A stretch of 64,000 nucleotides of DNA from assembly GCF_026016465.1 (NCBI RefSeq), contig NZ_CP100390.1, forward strand, positions 434,001-498,000. The letters are read 5' to 3'. The notes below the pieces were generated by a model. It made no database searches and had not been told where the DNA came from. It was given only the letters and a program-made list of their open reading frames with translations. Made by a program: the position numbers and the translations under genes. Positions within the stretch are counted from its first letter, which is position 1, and each line of letters starts with the position of its first letter. This document shows positions 46,297 through 55,208 of the stretch, one piece after another. The DNA comes from Alkalimarinus alittae. GTDB lineage: Bacteria; Pseudomonadota; Gammaproteobacteria; Pseudomonadales; Oleiphilaceae.

Positions 46297-47383
46297 AAAA
46301 AGCAAAGGGGCTAGCCCTATGCGGGCTACTCCACCGAAAGCAGCCACTGCTCCTTCGAAAGGTGGTGCAACGTTAAAGGCGAAAACGAGTAACAAAGATA
46401 GAAAGAAGCCTAAAGAATCCCCTAAATCAGAAAGCTCAGGCGCGAGAACCAGCAGAAAAGAAGGGTCGTTTGATAGTTACCTAGCAAACCACCGTAAAAT
46501 TGCAAAAGAGAGCTTTCGACGGTTAATAAAGCAGCCTGTTTCTAGCTTGATGACCTGGGCCGTTATTGGTATTGCATTATCTCTGCCCGTAGGACTCTCT
46601 GTTTTATTGGCTAACGTTCAGCAGTTAAGTAGTGGTTGGGATGGGTCTGCGCAAATTACACTGTTTTTAAAAATGGATGTAAGTGATAAAGATGCGTCTA
46701 ATTTAGCATTGGAGTTGTCTACTCGTGCTACGGTCGCTCAAGCGGATTTTATTAGTCGGGATAGCGCGTTGGACGAATTTAAAACGCTGTCCGGCTTTGG
46801 TGAGGTGTTGAATTATTTAGATGAAAACCCTTTGCCTCACGTTATTGTTGTTAAACCTGCTAAAAATCTAGCGACGGTTGAGCAGACAGACTCACTCCAA
46901 AAACGTCTTTCAGACTTAAAGCTGGTAGAGAAGGCACAGTTAGATCTGCAGTGGGTTCAGCGTTTACACAGCATGACCGAACTTATTCAACGAGGTGTTT
47001 GGGCGTTAGCGTTATTGTTGGCACTCGCAGTATTGCTGGTGATTGGTAACACTATCAGGCTGGCAATAGAAAATCGTCGTGATGAGATTGTCGTTGTTAA
47101 GTTGGTAGGGGCTACCGATGGGTTTGTACGTCGGCCTTTTCTTTACACCGGCTTATGGTATGGCTTAGGAGGCGGGCTAATAGCGTTTTGCTTAGTCCAA
47201 ATAACGTTGTTTTGGTTAAATACGCCCATTAGCGAGTTGGCACAGCTTTATTACAGTTCGTTTAGTTTGTCTGGGCTCGATCTGGAGGCGACCTTTTTTC
47301 TGCTTAGTATGAGTATGCTGTTAGGCTGGCTCGGAGCATGGGTTGCAGTGCGTCGGCATTTGGGGGCCATAGAACCCAGTTAG
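46283..47383 (+). CDS. ftsX: Cell division protein FtsX
   Basis: This 366-residue membrane partner of FtsE has a basic, disordered cytoplasmic N-terminus of about 80 residues rich in Lys, Ser and Pro. Then come membrane helix 1 (about 85-107), a periplasmic loop (about 108-235) and three further helices in the last 130 residues. The family feature ENRRDEIVVVKLVGATDGFVRRPF lies between helices 2 and 3. I chose the ATG at 46283 because GGAGAA sits at ideal spacing; an ATG at 46247 would lengthen the overlap with ftsE. The 14-base overlap implies coupled translation. Confidence 0.94.
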   Translation: MEPGKKSKGASPMRATPPKAATAPSKGGATLKAKTSNKDRKKPKESPKSESSGARTSRKEGSFDSYLANHRKIAKESFRRLIKQPVSSLMTWAVIGIALSLPVGLSVLLANVQQLSSGWDGSAQITLFLKMDVSDKDASNLALELSTRATVAQADFISRDSALDEFKTLSGFGEVLNYLDENPLPHVIVVKPAKNLATVEQTDSLQKRLSDLKLVEKAQLDLQWVQRLHSMTELIQRGVWALALLLALAVLLVIGNTIRLAIENRRDEIVVVKLVGATDGFVRRPFLYTGLWYGLGGGLIAFCLVQITLFWLNTPISELAQLYYSSFSLSGLDLEATFFLLSMSMLLGWLGAWVAVRRHLGAIEPS

Positions 47384-47590
47384 ACGGCTAAAGCTATAGT
47401 TTTTCTATGGATAAACGCCTTGTGAGGGGAAATACCTATTGGGTTTATTTGAATATCGACTAGACTCAATAACATCAATATAACATATAAAAAATAGACA
47501 TTAATGTATGCAAAAAGGAACTTTTTGCGCCACTAGAAGTCATATACCAAAGATGATATATTCGGCGTCTAGTTAATTTTGGAGGTTTAA

Positions 47591-48445
47591 ATGGGTACTA
47601 GCTTACAGCCAGTAGATATGCTTTCACCAGGGGGTAACCTTGAGTCGTATATGCAGGCCGTTAACAGCATCCCCGTACTGTCAGTTGAAGAAGAACGTAA
47701 ACTGACCAGTAGCTTGCATAATGAAGAAGACCTTGAGGCCGCTCGCCACTTGGTTATGTCGCATCTTCGTTTTGTTGTGTATATCGCAAAGAGCTATTCA
47801 GGCTACGGCTTGGCTCAGGCAGACTTAATACAAGAAGGCAATGTTGGCCTGATGAAAGCGGTAAAACGCTTTAACCCTGAGTTTGGTGTACGCTTGGTCT
47901 CTTTTGCCGTGCACTGGATCAAAGCAGAGATACATGAATTTATTTTGCGAAATTGGAGAATCGTGAAAGTTGCGACGACCAAGGCGCAACGAAAACTATT
48001 TTTTAACCTTCGAAGTGCCAAAAAACGCTTAGCGTGGTTTAGTCATGAAGAAGTAAAAGCTGTTGCTGCAGACCTAGGCGTTGAGCCGAAGGTCGTTCGT
48101 GAAATGGAAGGTCGCTTGAGTTCTCATGATGCTGCATTTGATGGCGGTATGGATGATGACGATGAGTCGGCTTACCAGTCGCCTGCAAACTACCTTGAAG
48201 ATCATCGCTATGATCCTGCTACACGTGTAGAGCAAGAGGACTGGACTGAAGAATCGAATACTCGTCTGAGCACTGCGATGAGTACGCTTGATGAACGAAG
48301 CCAGGATATCTTAACTCAGCGTTGGTTGTCGGAAGGTAAGGCGACATTGCATGATTTAGCCGATAAATATGGCGTCTCAGCAGAGCGCATTCGTCAACTC
48401 GAAAAGAATGCCATGAAAAAAGTTAGAGCGCTAATGGAAAGTTAA
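47591..48445 (+). CDS. rpoH: RNA polymerase heat-shock sigma factor RpoH (sigma-32)
   Basis: This 284-residue sigma factor directs transcription of heat-shock genes. The region 2 core is [20 protein letters not shown] with [14 protein letters not shown] and [21 protein letters not shown], the RpoH box QRKLFFNLR lies near 138, and a C-terminal helix-turn-helix contains [17 protein letters not shown] perfect GGAGGTTT precedes the ATG. It follows ftsX by about 200 bases, so it probably has its own promoter. In relatives, 5' mRNA structure senses temperature; I did not fold it here. Confidence 0.96.
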   Translation: MGTSLQPVDMLSPGGNLESYMQAVNSIPVLSVEEERKLTSSLHNEEDLEAARHLVMSHLRFVVYIAKSYSGYGLAQADLIQEGNVGLMKAVKRFNPEFGVRLVSFAVHWIKAEIHEFILRNWRIVKVATTKAQRKLFFNLRSAKKRLAWFSHEEVKAVAADLGVEPKVVREMEGRLSSHDAAFDGGMDDDDESAYQSPANYLEDHRYDPATRVEQEDWTEESNTRLSTAMSTLDERSQDILTQRWLSEGKATLHDLADKYGVSAERIRQLEKNAMKKVRALMES

Positions 48446-48458
48446 GGTTAGCGCCCCA

Positions 48459-48496
48459 TAAAAAACCGCCACTCAACTGTAGGCGGTTTTTTTTTG
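48459..48496 (+). terminator. Intrinsic terminator of rpoH
   Basis: AAAAAACCGCC and GGCGGTTTTTTTTT flank an 11-base loop just after the rpoH stop, giving a textbook stem and long U-tract. Confidence 0.93.
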
Positions 48497-48704
48497 TCCT
48501 GTTGTTAGCGTTGATATCGAATAAAACTAAACGTGACATACAGGTTACAAACAATTAATTATGCCTTTGGTGGCACGTCCCTTAAGCTACATTATTATAT
48601 TTCGACGTTTTAAGTTCACACTTGATTATTTAGTGGGTAGTTAAGCTCGTGGCCCGTTTTGAGAAAGGGATTTTAAATGAGGTTACATAAATGAGAGCGA
48701 CACA

Positions 48705-49517
48705 ATGAGTTGGTGGGGAAAAGTAATTGGCGGAGCATTTGGTTTTATGCTCGGAGGGCCGTTAGGCGCATTATTAGGCGCTACTGTAGGGCATGGCTTT
48801 GATAAGGGGCTTACAGGAGTAGAATTAGGTACGGGTGAAACTTGGCAAGGGGGCTCGCAAGAGCGTGTACAGGCTGCATTTTTTACAGCGACCTTTTCCG
48901 TTATGGGGCACCTTGCAAAAGCCGATGGCAGAGTAACAGAAGACGAAATTGAACTTGCTCGCCAAACAATGGACAACATGCAGCTCGATGAAGAGCAGCG
49001 TCGAGCGGCAATTGAGTTGTTCAATAGCGGTAAGCAAGATGACTTTCCTCTTGCTGATGTGCTGGAGCAATTAAAGCGAGAGTGCCATCGCCGAGTTAAC
49101 TTGATTCAGATGTTTTTACAGATTCAAATTGCGACGGCGCTGGCAGATGGTGATTTGCACCCTTCAGAACAGGCGGTTTTACTGACTGTCGCTGAGCACT
49201 TAGGGATTTCCAGGGGCCAGTTTGAGCGGCTCTTGGCCATGGTCGTGGCACAGCAGCGGTTCTCAAGACGGGAGAGTGGTAGCGATGCCCCGGTTGAACG
49301 CGAGTCGATCACAGAGGCGTATCAACTATTAGGTGTTACGCCCAATGCAACAGAGGCTGAAGTTAAGAAATCATATAGGCGTCTGATGAGCCAGCACCAC
49401 CCTGATAAGCTAGTTTCAAAAGGCTTACCAGAAGAAATGATGAAAATAGCCACAGAAAAAACCAGAGAAATTAAAGCGGCTTACGAGGTTATAAAGGCCT
49501 CCCGGAAAAAGGCATAG
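48705..49517 (+). CDS. djlA: DjlA-type DnaJ co-chaperone
   Basis: This 270-residue protein has a glycine-rich N-terminal membrane segment (about 5-28, with GLY-zipper spacing as in DjlA), a TerB-like helical domain (about 55-170, with GHLAKADGRVTEDEIELAR and ALADGDLHPSEQAVL) and a C-terminal J domain (about 203-268) with the HPD tripeptide in QHHPDKLV. J-proteins stimulate the DnaK ATPase; DjlA acts at the inner membrane and affects capsule stress signalling in E. coli. It stands alone after the rpoH terminator. Confidence 0.92.
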   Translation: MSWWGKVIGGAFGFMLGGPLGALLGATVGHGFDKGLTGVELGTGETWQGGSQERVQAAFFTATFSVMGHLAKADGRVTEDEIELARQTMDNMQLDEEQRRAAIELFNSGKQDDFPLADVLEQLKRECHRRVNLIQMFLQIQIATALADGDLHPSEQAVLLTVAEHLGISRGQFERLLAMVVAQQRFSRRESGSDAPVERESITEAYQLLGVTPNATEAEVKKSYRRLMSQHHPDKLVSKGLPEEMMKIATEKTREIKAAYEVIKASRKKA

Positions 49518-49569
49518 TACACGTCTACCGAGAGTGGTTTAGTTGTTGATTGGATAGGTTGGAAGATTA

Positions 49570-50247
49570 ATGCGCGTATTAGTAATTGAAGACGACAAAG
49601 ATGTTGCAGCATATTTAGTGAAAGGCCTGCAGGAGTGTGATCATGTTGTTGATCATACTTTGGACGGTAAAGATGGTTTGTTGCTAGCGGCGAGTGAACA
49701 GTATGACATCATGATCATTGATCGAATGCTGCCGGGTATGGATGGGCTTTCGATTATTAAAACGGTTAGAGCGACGGGAAACCGAACGCCTATCTTAATC
49801 TTGAGTGCACTGGGTGATGTGGATGACCGCGTCGAGGGGCTTAGGGGAGGCGGAGATGACTACCTGACTAAACCGTTTTCGTTTACAGAGCTTTTAGCCC
49901 GAATGGATGCTTTACTGCGACGCGGAAGTTCGCAAGCAGAGCAAGTGACGAGTTTAAATTTGGCAGACCTAGAGATGGACTTGTTATCTCGTGTGGTTAA
50001 GCGAGGAGGGCAAAAAATAGACCTTCAGCCGCGAGAGTTTCGTTTACTCGAGTATTTAATGCGTCATGCTGAGCAAGTCGTTACCCGCACGATGCTGCTA
50101 GAGCAGGTTTGGGATTATCACTTTGACCCACAAACTAATGTTATTGACGTGCATATCAGCCGCCTCAGATCGAAAATAGATAAAGAATTTGATAAGCCAT
50201 TACTGCAGACAGTTCGTGGTGCTGGGTATATTTTGAGTGAAAAATAA
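49570..50247 (+). CDS. OmpR-family response regulator
   Basis: This 225-residue DNA-binding response regulator has a receiver (1-115) with D8, D9, phospho-acceptor D51 (IMIIDRMLPGMDG) and a Lys in YLTKPFSF, and a winged-helix domain (about 128-222) with LQPREFRLLEYLMRH and the recognition helix NVIDVHISRLRSKI. It is of the QseB/TctD/CusR type. The kinase gene starts directly at its stop codon, so the two form one unit. The regulon and signal are unknown. GGAAG precedes the ATG. Confidence 0.92.
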   Translation: MRVLVIEDDKDVAAYLVKGLQECDHVVDHTLDGKDGLLLAASEQYDIMIIDRMLPGMDGLSIIKTVRATGNRTPILILSALGDVDDRVEGLRGGGDDYLTKPFSFTELLARMDALLRRGSSQAEQVTSLNLADLEMDLLSRVVKRGGQKIDLQPREFRLLEYLMRHAEQVVTRTMLLEQVWDYHFDPQTNVIDVHISRLRSKIDKEFDKPLLQTVRGAGYILSEK

Positions 50248-51624
50248 GTGAGATTTTTGAGTCTTCTCCGTACTTCTTCTTTTCAGCTGGCGCTGGTTTA
50301 TATGGTGCTATTTGCTACCTCTGTTTTTATTTTGCTCGGGTTTATATATTGGGCGACAGCAGGTTATATGGCGGACCAAACCGATGAAACCATTGAAGCT
50401 GAAATCGTTGGTTTGGCAGAGCAGTATAGTCGCCAAGGCGTAAATGGGCTGATAAGTGTTATACGGGAGCGGGTCGCAAGAGACCCTAATGGGAAGTCTC
50501 TTTATCTGTTTACCGCTCGAGACTACATTAAGTTGGCAGGTAATCTCGATGAGTGGCCTGACAGCGCACAAGTACAAGATGGTTGGGTTAACTTTCAGCT
50601 AGACGAGCAGGTCGGTTGGGAGGGCAATGATCACGTTGCTCGTGCGCGTATCTTTGTTGTACAGGGCGGCTTAGGTCTTCTAGTAGGGCGAGATGTTCAT
50701 GACTTAATGGTGGTGAAGCGGTTGATTGAGCGAGCCATTAATTGGGGGATGGGTATCACGCTTGCCCTCGCATTGATTGGCGGCATTATGATGAGCCGCA
50801 GTACAGCCAAACGCATTGAGGTTATTAACCAAATTAGTCGAAAGATTATGGATGGTAACCTGGCATTAAGAATTCCGGGTCGAGGCACGGGGGATGACTT
50901 TGATCAGTTGGCAGAAAACTTAAATCAGATGCTAGATCGGATTGTGCAATTGATGGATGGTATTCGGCATGTATCCGATAATATTGCGCACGACCTAAGA
51001 ACGCCTTTAACTAGATTAAGAAACCAGCTGGAAAGCGCACTTATTTCTGCCGAAAAAGAAGAAGATAGAGAGCAAATATCAACGGCGGTTGCGGAAGCGG
51101 ACAAACTACTATCGACGTTTAATGCACTACTAAGGATCGCACGCCTTGAAACGGGCGGTAAAGTTGCCAAGCCTGAAGCGCTAGATTTGTCTCAATTGAT
51201 GTGCGATGCCGTCGAGTTGTATGAGGCTTTAGCGGAAGACAAAAACCAGACAATGACCATGAACATTCAGTCAGGGGTGACCACGCTTGGCGATAAGGAT
51301 TTACTGTTTCAGGTGATGAGTAACTTAATTGACAATGCGATCAAATATACGCCGGAGGGCGGTAAGATTTCGTTACAGTTAATTGAGAGTGAAGAGGGTG
51401 TGTGCTTTGAGGTTGCAGACTCAGGTATTGGCATCCCTGAAGATGAAAAAGATAAAGTATTCCAGCGTTTTTACAGGGTAGCAAAAAGCCGTTCGTTACC
51501 CGGTAATGGCTTAGGTCTCAGTTTAGTGTTGGCGGTGATTGCGATGCATAAAGGTGAGATTAACTTGGCAAATGCAAACCCAGGATTAAAAGTCTCTGTT
51601 AAGCTGCCTAAAAGCGAACTGTAA
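50248..51624 (+). CDS. Membrane histidine kinase partner of the OmpR-type regulator
   Basis: This 458-residue sensor kinase has membrane helices near 13-35 and 158-178 enclosing a periplasmic sensor of about 120 residues with no recognised fold. HAMP follows (about 180-232), then HisKA with the phospho-acceptor His near 247 in SDNIAHDLRTPLTRLR. The HATPase domain has VMSNLIDNAIKYTPEGG, ADSGIGIPEDEKDKVFQRF and GNGLGLSLV. This HDLRTPLTRLR type pairs with QseB- or CusR-like regulators. It begins with GTG directly after the regulator's stop codon. Confidence 0.92.
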   Translation: MRFLSLLRTSSFQLALVYMVLFATSVFILLGFIYWATAGYMADQTDETIEAEIVGLAEQYSRQGVNGLISVIRERVARDPNGKSLYLFTARDYIKLAGNLDEWPDSAQVQDGWVNFQLDEQVGWEGNDHVARARIFVVQGGLGLLVGRDVHDLMVVKRLIERAINWGMGITLALALIGGIMMSRSTAKRIEVINQISRKIMDGNLALRIPGRGTGDDFDQLAENLNQMLDRIVQLMDGIRHVSDNIAHDLRTPLTRLRNQLESALISAEKEEDREQISTAVAEADKLLSTFNALLRIARLETGGKVAKPEALDLSQLMCDAVELYEALAEDKNQTMTMNIQSGVTTLGDKDLLFQVMSNLIDNAIKYTPEGGKISLQLIESEEGVCFEVADSGIGIPEDEKDKVFQRFYRVAKSRSLPGNGLGLSLVLAVIAMHKGEINLANANPGLKVSVKLPKSEL

Positions 51625-51664
51625 TTAAGCTGGTTATGCACTAGTGATCAAAAACCAGCTTAAT
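51624..51664. terminator. Long inverted repeat between kinase gene and convergent small gene
   Basis: ATTAAGCTGGTT (51624-51635) and AACCAGCTTAAT (51653-51664) form a perfect 12-base stem with a 17-base loop that starts at the last base of the kinase stop codon. It lacks a U-tract, so it may be a bidirectional pause or stabiliser between convergent genes. Confidence 0.5.
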
Positions 51665-51682
51665 CTTGCAGTATTGGAAAAA

Positions 51683-51994
51683 TTACTTACCAATAAAGCC
51701 TTTTAATGCACTCGCTACAGACTTCGCAGGCTTAAGGGCTACATCTACGCTATTGCTTACAAGTGCCTCAACGCTGCTGATCGTGCGTTCAACTTTAACC
51801 TGTGCCGATACTGCGCGTGCTTTAATGCTATCAAGCTCACCTTCAAGATGCTTTTGTTCAGCCATAACATAGCCAATTAGCGTGTGGCGGTTAACCTGGC
51901 TAGTAATGCCCATAGCATCTAACTGGAAACCAAGGTTGTCTAAACCGCTAAGTGCTGTTTCAATCAAGTTGTTGATGTTCTGACTTGCTTTCAT
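51683..51994 (-). CDS. Small helical protein, possibly phasin-like
   Basis: This 103-residue protein is predicted to be nearly all helical, without cysteines, signal peptide or membrane helix. Its amphipathic pattern (HLEGELDSIKARAVSAQVKVE, then VEALVSNSVDVALKPAKSVA) resembles phasins or other surface-coating helical proteins, but I cannot make a family match. AGAGGG precedes the ATG, so it is likely expressed. If phasin-like it would coat storage granules, but no polyhydroxyalkanoate genes are nearby; treat as unknown. Confidence 0.55.
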   Translation of the reverse strand: MKASQNINNLIETALSGLDNLGFQLDAMGITSQVNRHTLIGYVMAEQKHLEGELDSIKARAVSAQVKVERTISSVEALVSNSVDVALKPAKSVASALKGFIGK

Positions 51995-52280
51995 AAGGTT
52001 ACCCTCTCAAATACCGTGTTCTTGCTACTCTCATTTTTTGCTTAGTGTAAGAAGCGTTTAAAATAAGCGTTATTGTAAATAATTATGCTGAAGGTTATCG
52101 ATATAAAATAGGGGAAACAACCTAATTATGAAAATCATTAATAGCGTTTAAGTGTCGCGGCTGTAACAGGCTAAATTTTTCGTAATATTCAGGAAAGCTT
52201 GGTGCAACGATGTATTGGTTACTCTAACAATAAGCAGATATGAAGTGCTCTCTCCATACACTGTTTATCGTTATTAGAAT

Positions 52281-52310
52281 GCATAGTTAGGAATAGTTAG
52301 GAATAGTTAG
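52281..52310. repeat. Three tandem 10-base repeats
   Basis: GCATAGTTAG, GAATAGTTAG and GAATAGTTAG follow each other directly. The 10-base period equals one helical turn, so a regulator could bind all copies on one face; in RNA, the repeated AGGA is the core of CsrA/RsmA sites. Confidence 0.8.
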
Positions 52311-52374
52311 ACTTAAGTTTTGTCAGAACTTAGTTGTTTATTGTGATTGCTCCCTTCGAAGAAACGAATACTTC

Positions 52375-52405
52375 AGCTCCGCCCTAAAAAGGTGGAGCTT
52401 TTTTA
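52375..52405 (+). terminator. Orphan intrinsic terminator (candidate sRNA 3' end)
   Basis: AGCTCCGCC (52375-52383) pairs with GGTGGAGCT (52391-52399) with one G-U pair, followed by TTTTTTAT. The nearest plus-strand gene upstream ended more than 700 bases earlier and a minus-strand gene lies between, so an unannotated transcript must end here. Confidence 0.75.
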
Positions 52406-52504
52406 TGTTTGTCTTGGCTGAATTCTGTTAGCCTCTCGGTTTTAAAAACTAATCTATGCTTGTTGTTATATAGTTAGCTGAACAAGGGTCTTACGGTCAT
52501 CATT

Positions 52505-52915
52505 ATGAAGCTTAAATGGAGCGCCATTATCTTTGGCACCTTAATTGACATAGCGCTATCAATTGCGCTGAGTTTTTTTGTGCTAATTGTTTATGCTTCA
52601 TCTCTGGCGGCAAAAGGCATGGCTGAAGCGGATATTCAGTTACAGTTAAGCGACCCGTTAAGCTCGTCTTACTTTGCATTAATATTGATGGCCGTTGGCG
52701 CTTTAACTGATGGTGTGGCAGGTTATTTAACGGCAAAATTCGCAGGGTTCCTTGAATATTGGCACGCTTTATTTATGATTGCGACTGTAATGCTTGTACA
52801 TGCGATCCTTAGGGGGGAGTCAATGATACCGCTCTGGTACGAAATTGTTGCTCAAATACTGGGTGTCATGGCCGCGCTGTATGGTGCTAGGCGCTATAAA
52901 AAAAGACCGCGTTAG
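52505..52915 (+). CDS. Small membrane protein with four predicted helices
   Basis: This 136-residue hydrophobic protein has helices near 5-30, 52-80, 85-105 and 108-128. A Gly-Ala rich stretch ALTDGVAGYLTAKFAGFLEY sits in the middle and the C-terminus is basic (YGARRYKKRPR), so the tail is probably cytoplasmic. I recognise no family. There is no strong ribosome-binding site before the ATG. It stands alone between the gene-free stretch and the convergent greB. Confidence 0.6.
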   Translation: MKLKWSAIIFGTLIDIALSIALSFFVLIVYASSLAAKGMAEADIQLQLSDPLSSSYFALILMAVGALTDGVAGYLTAKFAGFLEYWHALFMIATVMLVHAILRGESMIPLWYEIVAQILGVMAALYGARRYKKRPR

Positions 52916-52951
52916 CTTTTATATATCGTCGTTTAGTTCGGTATTGATATA

Positions 52952-53425
52952 TTAATTTGCATACGAAATGCTAACGATAGCCCAGTAGGCTTTTGCGGTA
53001 GGAGTCTCGACGACGACCTCATCATCGACTTCTTTTTTGAGTAGAGCTCGAGCCATCGGGGAGTCAATCGATATATAGTCTTGCCGCCCGTATATTTCAT
53101 CAACACCGACGATGCGAAATCGTTTTGTCTCGCCTTCGTCATTTTCAATTTCAACCCAAGCACCAAAAAACGCGCGGCCATCTTGTTCTGGGGAGTAGTC
53201 TATGACACGAAGGTCGTCTAAACGTTTTTGCAAGTACCTGATGCGACGATCGATTTCGCGTAGGCGTTTTTTGTTATATTGATAATCTGCGTTTTCACTT
53301 CTGTCTCCTAAGCTAGCGGCCCAAGTTACTTTTTTGGTTGTTTCTGGGCGTTCTTCGCGCCAAAGGTGGTCAAGCTCGGCTCTTAATGCATCGTACCCTT
53401 CACGGGTAATTAGATTTGTTTTCAT
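52952..53425 (-). CDS. greB: Transcription elongation factor GreB
   Basis: This 157-residue factor rescues backtracked RNA polymerase by stimulating transcript cleavage. The coiled-coil tip LGDRSENADYQYNKKRLREI carries the acidic pair that reaches the active site. The C-terminal FKBP-like domain contains FGAWVEIENDEGE and ISIDSPMARALLKK. YxYNKKRLREIDRRI and the basic patch favour GreB over GreA. Confidence 0.93.
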   Translation of the reverse strand: MKTNLITREGYDALRAELDHLWREERPETTKKVTWAASLGDRSENADYQYNKKRLREIDRRIRYLQKRLDDLRVIDYSPEQDGRAFFGAWVEIENDEGETKRFRIVGVDEIYGRQDYISIDSPMARALLKKEVDDEVVVETPTAKAYWAIVSISYAN

Positions 53426-53598
53426 GGCGGTATATCAGTGGGTTGTTGTTTCAAAAAATTGTATTAATAATTGCGTATATGAACATGATTGTTAAGGGGC
53501 TGTAAAGCTCACTGTAATGTGCCATTAATAGCCGCTACAAAGTTGCTGTGGTAAAGGCCTTTTCGCATATACTGTGGTATTTAAACTATAAAGCCGAT

Positions 53599-54579
53599 AT
53601 GGAACATGCTGTGATAGAGCCTGGTCAGAAACCCCCGTCTATAAATATTCCATTATGGATGCTGGTAGGGTGCTTGGTGTTGGCAGGGCCTCTACTTTTT
53701 ATTGGAGGACCTGATCATTACTCCGCTCGCCCGGTTAAACTATTGTGGGACCTTGGTCATATACCGCTAATGTTTTGTTTAGGGTTAATATTGATAAAGC
53801 TATTATCAATATTGAGGTTAACGTCCTATTGGTTATTTTTTAGTATTTATCTTTGTGTGATCTTGGTGGTTGCGGTGACAACTGAGTTTATACAAGGCAA
53901 GATTGGTCGCATAGCGAGTATTTCTGATGTCGCGTCTGATATTTGGGGGGCGTTACTGGCTTGGCTTTTTATTGGTCACTACCCACTCGTTAGGCGCTTT
54001 GCTTGGAGGTGTGTTTTTACTGGCGTAGCGATAGGGCTCGGCGCTGTTGTTCTCTCTAGACCTGCAATGGTGTTATACGATGAAGTGTTGGCGCGTGTGC
54101 AATTTCCGCTATTAGCTGGTTTTGAAAGTACTTCTGAGCTGAGTCGTTGGAAGGTTAAGAGCGGTTTAGTGCGTTCGACCGATAGAGCAACCGAAGGGCG
54201 TTATTCTTTAAAGGTGCTATTATTACCAACAGGGTATAGTGGTGTGTCGTTTAGAGATTTCCCTGTTGATTGGCGAGCGTTCGATGTACTACGGTTTGAT
54301 GTGTGGAGCCCTATGATGTCATTACCGATTACAGTGAGAGTGCATGATAAAACTCACCAAGAAGGCGCGCAGGTATATGATGATCGCTTTAACCGGCGCT
54401 ACAGACTGGATAAGGGTTGGAATCGCATTACGATAGACCTACATGAAATCTCACAAGCCCCAAAAGGGCGAACGCTTAAATTGAGTGAGGTCGAAGGGTT
54501 TGGTTTTTTTGGCTATAATCTAGGTTTTAGTGAAACAATTTACCTAGACCAAGTGTTGTTGCTACGTAAAGACAGCTGA
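53599..54579 (+). CDS. VanZ-like membrane domain fused to a carbohydrate-binding-like domain
   Basis: This protein of about 326 residues has a VanZ-like membrane half (about 15-165) with the family features KLLWDLGHIPLMFCLGL and TEFIQGKIGRIASISDVASD. Residues about 185-326 form a soluble domain rich in beta strands (LAGFESTSELSRWKVKSGL, SLKVLLLPTGYSGVSFRDF, ITIDLHEI) that resembles CBM11 or CIA30-type sugar-binding modules. The soluble part is likely periplasmic. I chose the ATG at 53599; a GTG at 53548 would add 17 residues. Neither has a clear ribosome-binding site. The role is unknown; a part in envelope polysaccharide handling is a guess. Confidence 0.68.
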   Translation: MEHAVIEPGQKPPSINIPLWMLVGCLVLAGPLLFIGGPDHYSARPVKLLWDLGHIPLMFCLGLILIKLLSILRLTSYWLFFSIYLCVILVVAVTTEFIQGKIGRIASISDVASDIWGALLAWLFIGHYPLVRRFAWRCVFTGVAIGLGAVVLSRPAMVLYDEVLARVQFPLLAGFESTSELSRWKVKSGLVRSTDRATEGRYSLKVLLLPTGYSGVSFRDFPVDWRAFDVLRFDVWSPMMSLPITVRVHDKTHQEGAQVYDDRFNRRYRLDKGWNRITIDLHEISQAPKGRTLKLSEVEGFGFFGYNLGFSETIYLDQVLLLRKDS

Positions 54580-54680
54580 ATAAATATGGCTGCATGTCAC
54601 ATTTTTTATGTTTACTTTTTCTTTTGTTATGAATTGTCTATAAAATAACCAAAGGAAGCTGGTAGTAGGGAGGTGCTAAT

Positions 54681-55124
54681 ATGATAATAAATATGTTAAT
54701 GAAAAATAAAATATGTATGGTAGCCATAATGGCTGCAGCTTGTGCAACTGTACCTGGTCTTTCACAGGCTGATGAGTCGAAATCAATCGATCAACTTGAG
54801 CATAAAGAAAAATCAACACTTCAGACATTTCACTTGAAAGAAATTGATGCGGAAGAGTTGTCAGAAGCGGTTATAGCGGGTGGACTAGAGCCAACGAGCT
54901 CAGGTGGTCAGGCTAATCAGCCCGTCACAGTCTATGAAGATGGAACGCTACTTGAGCCGAGAGACAGACAGACAGACTTAGGTCGGTATGAAATTCCTGT
55001 CACAGTGAATTATTCTGAGGCTCGGCGAGTACCCGGTGTTACGTTTGGCAACAACTACGCTATAACCCCAGGACCGGGCAATAGAGTGTATGAAACGTTC
55101 AACGCTAATGTAACAGAACGATAG
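54681..55124 (+). CDS. Exported protein of unknown function, 147 residues
   Basis: This protein has an N-terminal signal peptide (about 1-30, ending LSQA before DESKS). The mature part is acidic and polar, with no cysteine and no recognised domain. It contains YEDGTLLEPRDRQTDLGRYE and a C-terminal Gly/Asn/Pro-rich stretch. A very strong GGGAGGTG precedes the ATG and an intrinsic terminator follows, so it is likely well expressed as a single gene. Location is probably periplasmic. Confidence 0.6.
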   Translation: MIINMLMKNKICMVAIMAAACATVPGLSQADESKSIDQLEHKEKSTLQTFHLKEIDAEELSEAVIAGGLEPTSSGGQANQPVTVYEDGTLLEPRDRQTDLGRYEIPVTVNYSEARRVPGVTFGNNYAITPGPGNRVYETFNANVTER

Positions 55125-55154
55125 TCGTTGTAAAGCGAGCAAGTGCGAACCGTT

Positions 55155-55181
55155 AAAGGAGGCTATAATGCCTCCTTTTTT
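55155..55181 (+). terminator. Intrinsic terminator
   Basis: AAAGGAGGC and GCCTCCTTTTTT flank a TATAAT loop about 30 bases after the stop of the exported-protein gene. The minus-strand integrase-domain gene ends just beyond it and may share it. Confidence 0.9.
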
Positions 55182-55208
55182 GTGCGTGAATTACTCGTTA
55201 TATTCTAA

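Larger units (their letters stand above)
51995..52504. other. Long gene-free stretch with a tandem repeat and an orphan terminator
   Basis: This 510-base gap has no supported protein gene. It holds three tandem 10-base repeats (52281-52310) and a plus-strand intrinsic terminator (52375-52405) that belongs to no annotated gene. The combination suggests a small RNA transcribed rightwards and ending near 52405. The last 100 bases presumably carry the promoter of the next membrane protein. Confidence 0.45.

Noticed and set aside
48683-49312. Minus-strand frames opposite djlA
   Set aside because: Antisense shadows of a protein with clear TerB and J domains.
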